Made by a program: the position numbers and the translations under genes
Shown here: piece after piece, positions 18,890-28,922 of the stretch
How positions within the stretch are numbered: position 1 is the stretch's first letter
Layout: the number at the start of each line of letters is the position of its first letter
DNA from: Sphingomonas sp.
GTDB taxonomy: Bacteria; Pseudomonadota; Alphaproteobacteria; Sphingomonadales; Sphingomonadaceae
Reading direction: 5' to 3'
DNA length: 64,000 nucleotides
NCBI GenBank assembly: GCA_017849555.1
Contig: JAFIGU010000062.1
Coordinates: forward strand, 118,956 to 182,955
The notes under the pieces: model-generated
Told to the model about the DNA's origin: nothing
The model's database searches: none
What the model saw: the letters and a program-made list of their open reading frames with translations, nothing else

Positions 18890-19492
18890 ATGCGTTCGCC
18901 GACACCCAGGGCGCGAAGCAAGCGGAATGGCCCGAGGGTACGTGAGGAGGCGCTCGTTATCGCCCGCCGGCTGTTGCTGGAGCGCGGCCCGCGCGCGGTA
19001 ACGCTCGCCAATGTCGGCCATGAGCTCGGCATGACGCATGCCAATGTCATCTACCATTTCGGATCGGCGGCGGACCTTCAATCGACGCTGATGGAATCGA
19101 TGATCAAGGACCTGATCGCTGCGCTCGACACGATCCGGGCAGACGCGGGCGCCCCCGTCATCGTCGTCGACCAAATGTTCGATGCGTTCGGCAAGGGGGG
19201 CGCCGGGTCGCTCGCGGCATGGATCATTCTGTCGGGCAATGCCGCGCGTCTCGAACCTGTGCGTAACGCAGTGAAGGCATTGGTCGCGGCGATCGTCGAT
19301 CAGACCGGGGACGTCGAAACTGCGCGCGGGGTCCATGAAGCCGTGCTGATGATGACACTGATGGCATTCGGCGACGCGGTCATCGGCCCCTATATTCGCG
19401 ACATGCTCGATGAACGGAACGACGCGGCGGTCGGCCTGGCGGCGCGTGTCCTGCCGCATCTTCTGCGTCCGTCGGGCGGTCCTGCTTCCTAA
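18890..19492 (+). CDS. TetR-family transcriptional regulator
   Basis: A 200-residue regulator. The N-terminal HTH (about residues 15-62) reads ALVIARRLLLERGPRAVTLANVG, then HELGMTHANVIYHFGSA; the C-terminal helical ligand domain is TetR_C-like. AAGAAGGA precedes the ATG. It converges on the type II NADH dehydrogenase gene, and their stop codons overlap by 4 bases. Ligand and targets are unknown; autoregulation through the small dyads upstream is possible. Confidence 0.9.
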   Translation: MRSPTPRARSKRNGPRVREEALVIARRLLLERGPRAVTLANVGHELGMTHANVIYHFGSAADLQSTLMESMIKDLIAALDTIRADAGAPVIVVDQMFDAFGKGGAGSLAAWIILSGNAARLEPVRNAVKALVAAIVDQTGDVETARGVHEAVLMMTLMAFGDAVIGPYIRDMLDERNDAAVGLAARVLPHLLRPSGGPAS

Positions 19493-20772
19493 TCGGAAAC
19501 TTCCCGCTCTTCCGATCCGGATTGGGTGATGAGCCGCGCGCTGCGTTGGCCGGTCCAATAGATCCACAGCCAGCTGAGCGCCACCATCAGCCGGTTGCGG
19601 ACGCCGATCAGGAAGAAGATATGGACAAAGCCCCATAGCCACCACGCGAGGCGCCCGCGCAGCCGCACCCAGCCGAAATCGACGATCGCGGCGCGTTTTC
19701 CGATCGTGGCCAGGCTGCCGTCATTCTTGTACCGGAACCTTTCGGGCGGTGTCTTGCCAGCCAGTCGCGCCCGGATGACCTCGGCAACGAACCGTCCCTC
19801 CTGCTTTGCGGCGGGGGCGACACCGGGAACGAGCGTTCCCTCGTCATCCTCGACATGCGCGGTATCGCCGATCACGAACACGTCGGGAAACCCCGGGGCG
19901 GTGAGATTCGGCTCGACCAGCACGCGCCCGGCGCGGTCGCACGGCAGATCCAGCCACGCGCCCGCCGGCGATGCCTGGACGCCTGCCGCCCAGAGAATGG
20001 TTCGGGTGGCGAGGTGCGTTTCGCCGAGATGGACGCCGCCCGCATCGCATTCGGTCACCATATGATCGGTCAACACCTCGACCTTGAGCCTTTCAAGCGC
20101 ACGCTTGGCATAAGCGGCAAGATGCTCCTTGAAGCTCGGCAGGATGCGCGGGCCGGCTTCGATCAGGATGACGCGTACTTCATCCATGCTGAAGTTTCGG
20201 AATTCGCCCCGCAGCGTTTCATGGGCCAATTCGGCGATCGTCCCGGCAAGTTCGACCCCTGTCGGCCCACCCCCGATGATGGCGAAGGTCAGATAGGCTG
20301 CCCGCTCCGCGGGGTTGTTTGATCGCTCCGCCTCCTCGAACGCGAACAGGATATTGCGCCGGATATGCGTCGCGTCCTCGATCGTCTTGAGGCCCGGCGC
20401 ATAAGGCTCCCAATCGTCGTGACCGAAATAGGCGTGGCGGGCGCCGGTCGCGAGCACGAGCGTGTCATAGTCGATCGTCGCGCCGTAACTCGTCAGCAGC
20501 CGCTTGTGCCGCGCGTCGATGCTCACCACTTCGCCGAGCAGCGTCGTCGCGTTCTTCGCACCCCGGACGAGGCTGCGGATCGGCCATGCGATATCGGAAG
20601 GCGCAAGCGCGGTTCCCGCGACCTGATAGAGGAGCGGCTGGAAGAGATGATAATTGCGCCGGTCGAGGAGCGTGATCCGGACCGGTGCGTCGGCGAGGGC
20701 GCGCGCCGCCTCGACCCCGCCGAACCCCGCGCCGACGATCACGACATGATGCGCGAGGGATTCTGAAGGCAC
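19489..20772 (-). CDS. ndh: Type II NADH dehydrogenase
   Basis: A 427-residue single-subunit flavoprotein that passes electrons from NADH to quinone without pumping protons. There are two dinucleotide folds: FAD (VVIVGAGFGGVEAARAL, residues about 9-25) and NADH (IIGGGPTGVELAG, about 165-177). The FAD-contact motif is DVFVIGDTAH, and a C-terminal amphipathic/hydrophobic segment (about 370-405, WLWGFVHIFFLIG) anchors it to the membrane. It follows cbpM by 59 bases on the same strand and may be read from the dnaK promoter. It would supply the quinol used by the bd oxidase at 6.8-9.3 kb. Confidence 0.93.
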   Translation of the reverse strand: MPSESLAHHVVIVGAGFGGVEAARALADAPVRITLLDRRNYHLFQPLLYQVAGTALAPSDIAWPIRSLVRGAKNATTLLGEVVSIDARHKRLLTSYGATIDYDTLVLATGARHAYFGHDDWEPYAPGLKTIEDATHIRRNILFAFEEAERSNNPAERAAYLTFAIIGGGPTGVELAGTIAELAHETLRGEFRNFSMDEVRVILIEAGPRILPSFKEHLAAYAKRALERLKVEVLTDHMVTECDAGGVHLGETHLATRTILWAAGVQASPAGAWLDLPCDRAGRVLVEPNLTAPGFPDVFVIGDTAHVEDDEGTLVPGVAPAAKQEGRFVAEVIRARLAGKTPPERFRYKNDGSLATIGKRAAIVDFGWVRLRGRLAWWLWGFVHIFFLIGVRNRLMVALSWLWIYWTGQRSARLITQSGSEEREVSD

Positions 20773-20831
20773 GTTAAACTCCTTCTATTTGCTTTTCGCC
20801 GGCGTTCGCGATCCGTCGGTCGGCGATCCTA

Positions 20832-21176
20832 TCAGGGCCGGCGACGCTTCGCGGCGATTTGCCCGACCTTGCGGACCCTCGTGCGTCGGATCGTCGAGCG
20901 CCGCGTTGTTTGCATGTCGCGCCGCAACTCCACCAGCACGCGGCGAAGTCCGTGAATCTGGTCGACGAGGTGGAGCACGATCTCGACCCCCTCGTCGTTG
21001 ACGCCAAAGTCTCCCTTGAGATCGCGAATGAGGCGCGCGCGTGCGGCGTCCAGCTCGGAGAGGATGAGCGCGGCGTCGCCGCGATCGGGCCGCAACCATT
21101 CGCGTTCGATCCATTGCTGGAGCAACCGCATGTCGATGCCCGATCGGGCCAGGAATTCGTCGGTATCGATCGTCAT
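20832..21176 (-). CDS. cbpM: Chaperone modulator CbpM
   Basis: A 114-residue MerR-like helical protein with N-terminal LQQWIEREWLRPD, typical of CbpM. CbpM binds the J domain of CbpA and restrains both its co-chaperone and DNA-binding activities. It overlaps the cbpA stop by 4 bases. The C-terminus is unusually basic (RRSTIRRTRVRK, AAKRRRP), which could favour nucleic-acid contact. Confidence 0.88.
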   Translation of the reverse strand: MTIDTDEFLARSGIDMRLLQQWIEREWLRPDRGDAALILSELDAARARLIRDLKGDFGVNDEGVEIVLHLVDQIHGLRRVLVELRRDMQTTRRSTIRRTRVRKVGQIAAKRRRP

Positions 21177-22090
21177 CTGGCGATATCCTCCCGTGGGTTG
21201 AACGCCTTGCCCGCCTCCCAGTTCGATACGAACGCGCGAAGGTCGGGATCGATCGGCTTTTCGAGAACGATCCTGAGCTTGACGAACTCATCGCCGCGCG
21301 CCCCGCCGCGACGTGGTGCGCCCTTGCCCTTCAACCGCAGCGTGGTGCCGCTGTTGGCGCCGGCGGGAACCGTCATGGTCACGTCGCCGGTCGGCGTCGG
21401 CACCCGGATTTTTCCTCCCAGCACCGCCTCCGACAGGGAGATCGGGAGGTCGATCGTGATATCGTCGCCGTCACGCTTGAAGCGTGGATCGGGACGCACC
21501 TCGATTTCGATCAATGCGTCGCCGGGGCCGCCTTTGCCCGAACCCGGTGTGCCCTTGCCCTTCAGGCGCAGGGTCTGGCCGTCGACGATGCCCGCCGGGA
21601 TCGACACGTCGAGCGTGCCGCCGGTCGGCAAAGTGATACGTTCGGACCCGCCCGTGATCGACTCGACGAAGCTGATTTCGAGCCGGTAGTGAAGATCGCG
21701 GCCGCGGCGATTGGCGCGTGCCTCGGCGCTGCGCCGGAACAGATCAGCGAACGGATCGTCGCCCTGGGCGAAATCAGCGAAGCCGCCGTCGCTGGCGTAG
21801 TGACCGAAGTCGGAGTCGGCGAAGTCGCGATAATATTGGTGCTGCGGCCGCTCGGCGCCGCTTTCGTCGATCTCGCCCGCGTCATAGCGTTTGCGTTTTT
21901 CGGGATCGCTGAGAAGGTCATAGGCGCCGGCGACCTCCTTGAACTTTTCCTCGGCGCCCTTGTCGCCGGGATTGAGGTCCGGATGGAGCTTCTTCGCGAG
22001 CTTGCGATAGGCGCTTTGGATCTCCGCGGCGGAAGCGGCCGGCGCGACACCTAATATGTCATAGGGATTCTTCACTCTCGCCCCCGCCAC
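21173..22090 (-). CDS. cbpA: Curved-DNA-binding protein CbpA / DnaJ-type co-chaperone
   Basis: A 305-residue class B J-protein. The N-terminal J domain (about residues 7-72) has HPD in KKLHPDLNPGD. A Gly/Asp linker replaces the zinc-finger region, and the two beta-barrel substrate domains follow (LPTGGTLDVSIPAG; VPTPTGDVTMTVPAG). It stimulates the ATPase of DnaK and delivers clients. It lies between dnaK (115-base gap) and cbpM (4-base overlap), forming a dedicated chaperone operon. Confidence 0.93.
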   Translation of the reverse strand: MAGARVKNPYDILGVAPAASAAEIQSAYRKLAKKLHPDLNPGDKGAEEKFKEVAGAYDLLSDPEKRKRYDAGEIDESGAERPQHQYYRDFADSDFGHYASDGGFADFAQGDDPFADLFRRSAEARANRRGRDLHYRLEISFVESITGGSERITLPTGGTLDVSIPAGIVDGQTLRLKGKGTPGSGKGGPGDALIEIEVRPDPRFKRDGDDITIDLPISLSEAVLGGKIRVPTPTGDVTMTVPAGANSGTTLRLKGKGAPRRGGARGDEFVKLRIVLEKPIDPDLRAFVSNWEAGKAFNPREDIAR

Positions 22091-22205
22091 TTTCCGGCGC
22101 CTCGCTGCGGTGACAATGCCCGAAGGTCATTGCCGGCAATCGGCCGCGATCTTCCGATCCATGCCACGAAACGCGGCATCTTTCGCCGTCATTCGCGAAC
22201 CGTCG

Positions 22206-24116
22206 CTATTTTTTTGATCCCTTCTCGTCGTCGGCGAGCTCGGTGAATTCGGCATCGACGACATCATCGTCGTTATCGCCGCCCGAACCAGGTCCCGCGC
22301 TCGCGCCGGCCTGCGCGGCTGAATGGATCGCCTGGGCCAGCTTCATCGCCTGTTGGCTGAGCGCCGCAGTCTTTGCCGTGATGGCGGCTGCGTCATCGCC
22401 CTGCAATGCCGTGCGCAGATCGCTCATCGCGCTTTCCGCCGCTTGCTTGTCGGCAGGGGAAAGCTTGTCCTTAAGCTCCTCGATGTCCCGCTCGGTCGCA
22501 TGGAGCAGCGACTCGGCGACGTTCCTGGCTTCGATGACTTCCTTGCGCTTCTTGTCTTCGGTGGCATGCTCCTCGGCCTCCTTGATCATGCGCCGGATGT
22601 CGTCGTCCGAAAGGCCGCCCGACGCCTGGATCCGGATCGTCTGCTCCTTCCCGGTTCCCTTGTCCTTGGCCGAGACGTTGACGATGCCATTGGCGTCGAT
22701 ATCGAAGGTCACCTCGATCTGCGGAACACCCCGCGGCGCGGCCGGGATACCGATGAGGTCGAATTGCCCGAGCAGCTTGTTGTCGGCCGCCAGCTCGCGC
22801 TCGCCCTGGAAGACGCGGATCGTAACGGCCGGCTGATTGTCGTCCGCCGTCGAGAAGGTCTGGCTTCTTTTGGCTGGAACCGTGGTGTTGCGGTCGATGA
22901 GCCGGGTGAAGACACCGCCGAGCGTCTCGATGCCGAGCGACAGCGGGGTCACGTCGAGCAGCAGGATATCCTCGACATCGCCCTGAAGGACCCCGGCCTG
23001 GATCGCCGCGCCGAACGCCACGACTTCGTCGGGATTGACCCCCTTATGCGGCTCCTTGCCGAAGATTTTCTGCACCACTTCCTGGATTTTCGGCATGCGC
23101 GTCATCCCGCCGACGAGAATGACCTCGTCGATCTGCTCCGCCTTGAGCCCGGCGTCCTGAAGCGCGTTGAGACACGGCTCCATCGTGCGCTGGATGAGGT
23201 CTTCGACGAGCGACTCGAGCTTGCTGCGGGTGAGGGTGATCAGGAGATGCTTCGGGCCGGAGGCATCGGCCGAGACATAGGGCAGGTTGATTTCGGTCTG
23301 CTTGCTCGCCGACAATTCGATCTTGGCCTTTTCGGCAGCCTCCTTCAACCGCTGGAGCGCGAGCTTGTCGCCGCGCAGGTCGATGCCCTGATCCTTCTTG
23401 AAGGCGTCCGCGAGGTAATTGACGATCCGCATGTCGAAATCCTCGCCGCCGAGGAAGGTATCGCCGTTGGTCGCCTTCACCTCGAATACGCCATCGCCGA
23501 TGTCGAGGATCGAGATGTCGAACGTGCCCCCGCCAAGGTCGTAGACGGCGACCTTGCCCTGCTTCTTCTTCTCGAGCCCATAGGCCAGCGCCGCAGCCGT
23601 CGGTTCGTTGATGATCCGCAGCACCTCGAGACCCGCGATCTTTCCCGCATCCTTGGTCGCCTGGCGTTGCGCGTCGTTGAAATAGGCCGGCACCGTGATG
23701 ACCGCCTGCGTCACGGTTTCGCCGAGGTGCGCCTCGGCCGTTTCCCTCATCTTCTGCAGGATGAAGGCCGAGATTTGCGACGGCGAATAGGATTTTCCAT
23801 CGGCCTCGATCCAGGCGTCGCCGTTCGGCCCTTCGACGATCTTATAAGGGACCAGCGATTTGTCGCGCTCGACCACGGGGTCGTCGAAACGCCGCCCGAT
23901 CAGTCGCTTGACGGCGAAGATCGTGTTGGTCGGGTTGGTCACCGCCTGCCGCTTGGCGGGTTGCCCCACCAGGCGTTCGCCATCCTTGGTAAAAGCGACA
24001 ATCGATGGCGTGGTACGTGCGCCTTCGCTGTTCTCGATAATGCGCGCGCTCTTCCCGTCCATCACCGAAACGCACGAATTGGTGGTGCCCAGGTCAATTC
24101 CGATGGCTTTGCCCAT
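22206..24116 (-). CDS. dnaK: Hsp70 chaperone DnaK
   Basis: A 636-residue complete Hsp70. The nucleotide-binding domain (GIDLGTTNS at residues 5-13; [19 protein letters not shown]) is followed by the linker [13 protein letters not shown], a substrate domain and the helical lid ending in [24 protein letters not shown] precedes the ATG. The partner is cbpA rather than dnaJ/grpE and the upstream promoter looks sigma-54 type, which suggests a second, specialised copy beside a housekeeping dnaK elsewhere; that is inference. Confidence 0.97.
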   Translation of the reverse strand: MGKAIGIDLGTTNSCVSVMDGKSARIIENSEGARTTPSIVAFTKDGERLVGQPAKRQAVTNPTNTIFAVKRLIGRRFDDPVVERDKSLVPYKIVEGPNGDAWIEADGKSYSPSQISAFILQKMRETAEAHLGETVTQAVITVPAYFNDAQRQATKDAGKIAGLEVLRIINEPTAAALAYGLEKKKQGKVAVYDLGGGTFDISILDIGDGVFEVKATNGDTFLGGEDFDMRIVNYLADAFKKDQGIDLRGDKLALQRLKEAAEKAKIELSASKQTEINLPYVSADASGPKHLLITLTRSKLESLVEDLIQRTMEPCLNALQDAGLKAEQIDEVILVGGMTRMPKIQEVVQKIFGKEPHKGVNPDEVVAFGAAIQAGVLQGDVEDILLLDVTPLSLGIETLGGVFTRLIDRNTTVPAKRSQTFSTADDNQPAVTIRVFQGERELAADNKLLGQFDLIGIPAAPRGVPQIEVTFDIDANGIVNVSAKDKGTGKEQTIRIQASGGLSDDDIRRMIKEAEEHATEDKKRKEVIEARNVAESLLHATERDIEELKDKLSPADKQAAESAMSDLRTALQGDDAAAITAKTAALSQQAMKLAQAIHSAAQAGASAGPGSGGDNDDDVVDAEFTELADDEKGSKK

Positions 24117-24176
24117 TTCGCTGCTCCTCTGCGCTCGATGCCCTCGACGAGCGTTCCGTGTGTCGGCGCGGAGGGA

Positions 24177-24191
24177 GCAAGAACTATGCCG
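24177..24191 (-). promoter_or_regulatory. Candidate sigma-54 promoter of dnaK-cbpA-cbpM
   Basis: Read on the minus strand it is CGGCAT-AGTTC-TTGC followed by T. The GG and GC dinucleotides have the exact -24/-12 spacing, and the -12 half is perfect. It lies 60 bases before the dnaK ATG and beside the gene block of an NtrC-type activator. Only the first base and the last base of the -24 half differ from consensus. Confidence 0.6.
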
Positions 24192-24276
24192 TATCTGCAG
24201 CGGCGATTAAGCAACGAGGATCAAGCAGCTTGGGGTCGATTGGCGGGGCCGTGGGGGACAGTCTGTCCGCAGGCGC

Positions 24277-26346
24277 CTAGACAGAATGTCCTTCACGCCT
24301 TGTCCCGTCATCGCCGGCTTCGGGAAGCCACAGGAAGAAGGTCGATCCGATGTCCGGCGTGCTCGACGCAGTAAGCGTGCCTCCCGTATGGGATATGAGC
24401 ATTTGGCAGATCGCCAGGCCGAGCCCGTTGCCGTCGCGCTGCTTGGTGGTGAAAAAGGGATCGAAGATGCGGGCGAGCACATTATCGCTCATCCCGATTC
24501 CGGTATCCTGCACCTCGATAACGGCGCCGGGCTCACCGCCCGCGCCCTCGGCATCATAGCTGCGCAAGGTCAGCGTGCCGCCGCTGGGCATCGCATCGAT
24601 CGCGTTCACCATGAGGTTGACCAGAACCTGCTGGAGCTCGGTTCGGTTGATCCGCACTTCGCGGCGCGCCCGATCGTCGCGCACGACGGTGACCGCCGCT
24701 CTTTTGAGCAGGTGCTCGACAAGCGGGAGGGTGTCGGAGATCATCGCCGCAATGTCCTGCCGATCCTCATAGCCGGCATATTCCGCAGGTCGGGCGAATT
24801 GCAGAAGCTTCCGCACGATTTCGCTGATGCGCCCGATCTGCTCGTCGACCAGCCTGAACTCGAGGTCGAGATCGTCGGTTCGGCCGGCCAGCACCGCCCG
24901 GATGATCTCCAGATTGCCCTGCATCACCGCGAGCGGATTGTTGATTTCATGCGCGATGCCGGCGCTGATCTCGCCGAGCGTTGCGAGCTTCTCCGCCAGG
25001 ACGAGCTGTTTTGTGGTATCTTCGATCTGCTTGCGCGCCGCGACCAGATGCTCGGTTCGTTCTTCGACGCGCCGATTGAGTTCGTCGTTCCATGCGCGAA
25101 GCTGCCGATCGCGATCCTGAATTTCATCAAGAAGGCCATCGAGATGCTTGGCCACCATGCCGATTTCACCCGCATCGCCGCTCGATCCGGTTCGCGCGGC
25201 GAGATCGCCGGATTCGACCTGCGCGATGGTCGTCGCCATTCGCTCGAGCGGTTTGAAGATATCGCTCGCCCAGCGCAGGAATAAGGGAACTGTCAGCCCC
25301 GTGACGAGCAGAAAGGCGAAGGCGAGCGACAGGACGATCTCGCGGCGCATCGCGGTGAACGGCTTTTCGAGAAAGCCGACATAGAGCATCCCGACACGCC
25401 TGCCATCGGTGTCGACGAGCGGCTGATAGGCGGAAATATACCAATCGTTGACGACGAACGCGCTGTCGAGCCAGGTGCGTCCTTCGCCGAGCACCGCGCT
25501 CCGCACCGCGCTCGACACTCGCGTTCCGATCGCGCGATGGCCCTCGAACAATCGGACGTTCGTGCTGATGCGAACGTCACCGAGGAACAGCGACGCCGTG
25601 CCGTGGCTCCCGCGTGGAACGCTGGTATCGTGATACACCAGAGCGTTGATCGTATCGATGAAGCGCAGATTGCGATTGAGCAACATGCCACTGACCAATG
25701 CGGCCGATGTGCCGTCGGCTAAGGTGACGGGCACCGCCGAATGGACCACCATGCCGCGATTCTCGATCGTTCGGGAGGTCGGGGCTGCTTTCTCGGTAGC
25801 AATCAGATGGATCGTCGCGCGGCCTGCCAGTTGCGGCGATATCGCCGCCAGATCCGCCTGGGAAAACAGATCGATTCCGGTTTTCGGCTGGCCGCGCAGC
25901 GCGCGCGTGATGATCGGCCAATCATATCTGATCGCGCCCGGCGCGCGCGACGCAAACGGGCGGCTCGACGCGATGACCCGATGCCCGGCGTCAACCAGAT
26001 ATAGAAAGTCGGCGCCGGTTTTGCCGGCTTCGCGCGCGAGCAGCATATCAAGCGACGCGTCCTGCTTTGCCTTGCCGTAAAGCACATCCAAAAATCGCGC
26101 CGACTAGGCCAGCGACGAAAGCGAGGCCTGATCACCGGCCAGCAATCGGGACAGATATTGGTTTGCGGTGGTGAGATCGCCATCGACCTTCGACAGCAGC
26201 ATCGCGTCGAACCGGTCGTTCCATCGCTTCATCGCGATGCCAAGGAAGATCGGCAGGATAACCAGCATCGGCAAGAGCGCGATCGCCAGCAGCCGGTAAC
26301 GCACCGAATGCCGCCGCTTCATCCCCGCCGCTATGGCATCAGACAT
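24277..26346 (-). pseudogene. Sensor histidine kinase interrupted by an in-frame TAG
   Basis: One continuous reading frame of about 690 codons, broken only by TAG at 26104-26106 (codon 81). Before it lie MSDAIAAGMKRRHSV, a membrane helix (about residues 17-38) and the start of a periplasmic Cache-like sensor ending SLSSLA. After it the frame continues SARFLDVLYGKAKQ through the rest of the sensor, a second membrane helix, HAMP, coiled coil, HisKA (GIAHEINNPLAV) and HATPase (NLMVNAIDAM, DTGIGMS, GNGLGLAI). It overlaps the NtrC-type regulator by 8 bases. Reinitiation at TTG 26091 would give a 604-residue protein without the first membrane helix. It may be a true nonsense mutation, readthrough or a sequence error. 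Confidence 0.85.
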
Positions 26347-27736
26347 TCCAGGTCGCGCATTTGCGGTCGACGGTCTTTCGCGAGATGCCGAGCCGCCGGG
26401 CGGTCTCCTCGCGGTCGCCGCCCGTTTCCTTCAACATGGCTAGAATATGCCGCCGCTCGACCTCCGCCAGCGTCCTGGGCTTGCGACCGGGGGGTTCCTC
26501 GGCCCGTTCATAAGCATTGGGAAACCGGCCCAGGATCACCGCGCGTTCGATGAAATTGCGCAATTCCCGAATATTGCCGGGCCATTCGTAACGCGTGAGA
26601 TACCGACGCACATTTTGATCGATGGGTACCGGGGCCATGCCGAGCTGCAGCGCTACGTCGCTCATAAAGGCCGAAGCGAGCTCCTCCACGTCATCACCGC
26701 GCTCGACAAGCCGCGGCAGCCGAATCTCCAGGACGTTGATACGATAGAAAAGGTCCTGCCGGAACCGTCCCTCGTTCACACGCTCGGCAAGGTCGGCGTT
26801 GGTCGCGAAGACGAAACGGACGTCGATCGGCGTTTCCCGCTCCGCGCCGACGGGGCGCACCCGGCGATCTTCGATCACCCGGAGCAATTTGACCTGCATC
26901 GGCAAGGGAAGGTCGCCGATCTCATCGAGAAAGATCGTCCCGCCCTTGGCATATTGGATCAGACCCTCACGCGCGCCGTGAGCACCGGTGAACGACCCTT
27001 TGACATGTCCGAACAGTTCGCTTTCGAGAAGTTCGGATGGAATCGCGCCGCAATTCACCGGCACGAAGAGCTTGTCGCCGCGATCCGAAAGCGCGTGGAT
27101 CGAGCGCGCCGCCACTTCCTTGCCGGTTCCGGATTCGCCGGTGAGCAGCACCGAGCTCGGCAGTGGCGCGACGCGCGCGATGATCTTCCGGATCTCCTCG
27201 ATTGCGGGCGACCTTCCCGTCAATGTGCTGCGAAGCCCCTCTCGTCCCGACGCACCTTTGAGTTCCTGACGGAGAACCGCATTCTCGCGCTGCAGCCGAT
27301 CGCGATCGAGGCATCGCGCGACGGCGCTGAGCAATTGATTGGAGCGGAAAGGCTTCAGTACGAAGTCGACGACCCCGACCCTCAGCGCGGCGATTGCGGT
27401 GTCGAGATCCGCATGCGCGGTGATCAGGATGACATCCGCAAAGAGGCCCGATGCGCGCTGTTCCGCCAGCCATTCGAGCCCGGTCCTGCCGGGGAGAAGA
27501 TTATCGAGAATGACGACGTCATAGGGCCGGGCATCGAGTTTGCGCGAAGCCTCGCGCGCGTCGGACGCCTCGTCGATCCGCTTGCATCGCGGTCGCAGCG
27601 TGCGCACGAGAAAATTCCGCATCCCGGGTTCGTCGTCGACCACCAGGATCGAGGCTTGCGCAAGCCAGGGCCAGAAATCCGGGTCGACGCCGTTATTCTC
27701 TTCTGTCTCCTGACCCGGCACGCCCTGTTCCTCCAT
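26339..27736 (-). CDS. NtrC-family sigma-54-dependent response regulator
   Basis: A 465-residue activator. The receiver (about residues 28-145) has VVDDEPG, phospho-Asp in VVILDNLLPG and Lys in LKPF. The AAA+ domain (about 170-400) has Walker A GESGTGKE, the sigma-54-contact loop as GSFTGA instead of the usual GAFTGA, Walker B TIFLDEIGD and the arginine-finger region. A Fis-type HTH (EETARRLGISRKTVDRK) is at the C-terminus. It pairs with the adjacent Cache-type kinase. Sigma-54 promoters in front of fdhD (divergent) and dnaK are its natural candidate targets. GTP/ATP-driven open-complex formation is known for the family. Confidence 0.95.
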   Translation of the reverse strand: MEEQGVPGQETEENNGVDPDFWPWLAQASILVVDDEPGMRNFLVRTLRPRCKRIDEASDAREASRKLDARPYDVVILDNLLPGRTGLEWLAEQRASGLFADVILITAHADLDTAIAALRVGVVDFVLKPFRSNQLLSAVARCLDRDRLQRENAVLRQELKGASGREGLRSTLTGRSPAIEEIRKIIARVAPLPSSVLLTGESGTGKEVAARSIHALSDRGDKLFVPVNCGAIPSELLESELFGHVKGSFTGAHGAREGLIQYAKGGTIFLDEIGDLPLPMQVKLLRVIEDRRVRPVGAERETPIDVRFVFATNADLAERVNEGRFRQDLFYRINVLEIRLPRLVERGDDVEELASAFMSDVALQLGMAPVPIDQNVRRYLTRYEWPGNIRELRNFIERAVILGRFPNAYERAEEPPGRKPRTLAEVERRHILAMLKETGGDREETARRLGISRKTVDRKCATWNV

Positions 27737-28109
27737 CTGCTATCCTTGTCCGTCGAAACCCGATCTTACCCTGGATCGGACGCCCGAGCGTTGCCGCGCG
27801 CGAATCGGTCCTTTGTTCGCGCGGGTTACAGCTACCATTGCAGTCGACGAAGCGCATCGGGCCGCGTGGGCTGGAACGAAGACAATTTGTCGCGACCGGT
27901 TTGGACCTTTTGTCTTCGTCCCTTGTCGCTCAATGAATAAGACATTGAATTAAGACGACATCACGTCTGGCACATCTATTGCTCCATCCGGGCCGATGGT
28001 GGAATCAACCGGAGCGCGCGCCTTGACCCCCTTTAAGCCCGGATACCTTGCGCTCAAGATGTTCACCGCGCTCAGGCTCGGCCGCAGGCCGAGCGACTGA
28101 AAGTCGAGC
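27737..28109. other. Divergent intergenic region carrying the fdhD promoter
   Basis: About 370 bases without a gene, between the NtrC-type regulator (minus) and fdhD (plus). The sigma-54 promoter is at 27968-27982; the 230 bases upstream of it are the right place for activator-binding enhancer sites, though I could not identify a clear dyad. Confidence 0.6.
27968..27982 (+). promoter_or_regulatory. Sigma-54 promoter of fdhD-mscS
   Basis: TGGCAC-ATCTA-TTGC followed by T: a perfect match to the sigma-54 consensus TGGCAC-N5-TTGC(A/T), in the correct orientation. Transcription is expected to start near 27994, giving a leader of about 115 bases before fdhD. The divergent NtrC-type activator gene ends its promoter region only 230 bases away. 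Confidence 0.8.
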
Positions 28110-28922
28110 ATGGCCCTCGATAAGCTACAAGCCGTCAACCTTGCGGTTCGCCGCGTTGGTTTCGCCGAGATCGGCGATGCGGCGCTGCTGCGCACTATTC
28201 CGGTCGAGGCCCCGGTTTCGATCGAGGTGTGCGGGGTCGCTTATACCGTGGTGATGGCAACGCCGTCGGACTTGCGCGACTATGCATTGGGCTTCGCGCT
28301 CAGCGACGGGCTTGTGGACCGGGCGGATCAGATCGAGAGCATCGACATCCAGCGGGTCGATGGCGGCTGGGCGATCCGGCTATCGTTACCGGCCGAACGG
28401 GCTGAGCGCGTGTTCAGACGCGCGCGCCGGCGCGAGGCGGAGGGCAGTTGCGGCCTTTGCGGCGTCGGGAAGGTCGAGCAGCTGTTGCGGTCGCTCCCGC
28501 CGGTAAAAGCACAGATATCGACCGATCGGCTCGCGATCATGCGCGCGCTGGCCGGTTTCCGGGATCATCAGCCATTGGGTCACGCCACGGGCGGCTCGCA
28601 TGCTGCTGCCTTCTGTTCTCCCGCTGGTGCGATCCTGCGCGTCCGAGAGGATGTCGACCGGCACAATGCGCTCGACAAACTGATCGGTGCGCTCGCCAGC
28701 GACGCAATCGATCCAGCGACGGGCTTTTACCTGCTTTCCGCGCGATGCAGTTACGAACTCGTCGAAAAAGCGGTTCGCTCAGGCTGTTCGATGCTGGTGA
28801 CGATCTCGGCGCCGACCAGCCTCGCCGTGGAACGCGCGATGAGGGCAGGGTTGACGCTGGTCGCGATCGCGCGCACCGATTCGGCTTTGATCATCACCGA
28901 TGAGCAGGGCAGCGTCGAATGA
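28110..28922 (+). CDS. fdhD: Formate dehydrogenase accessory sulfurtransferase FdhD
   Basis: A 270-residue protein that transfers sulfur from a cysteine desulfurase to the molybdenum cofactor before its insertion into formate dehydrogenase-type enzymes. The conserved double-Cys loop is SCGLCGVG (Cys near residues 114 and 117). HATGGSHAAAF, REDVDRHNALDK and VTISAPTSLAVERA are family signatures. The only visible client in the window is the YdeP-like enzyme at 9382-11649. It overlaps mscS by 4 bases and is probably transcribed from the sigma-54 promoter upstream. Confidence 0.95.
   Translation: MALDKLQAVNLAVRRVGFAEIGDAALLRTIPVEAPVSIEVCGVAYTVVMATPSDLRDYALGFALSDGLVDRADQIESIDIQRVDGGWAIRLSLPAERAERVFRRARRREAEGSCGLCGVGKVEQLLRSLPPVKAQISTDRLAIMRALAGFRDHQPLGHATGGSHAAAFCSPAGAILRVREDVDRHNALDKLIGALASDAIDPATGFYLLSARCSYELVEKAVRSGCSMLVTISAPTSLAVERAMRAGLTLVAIARTDSALIITDEQGSVE

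Noticed and set aside
22323-24374. 683-codon open frame antisense to dnaK
   Set aside because: A high-GC shadow frame opposite an unmistakable dnaK; no start signal and no recognisable domain.
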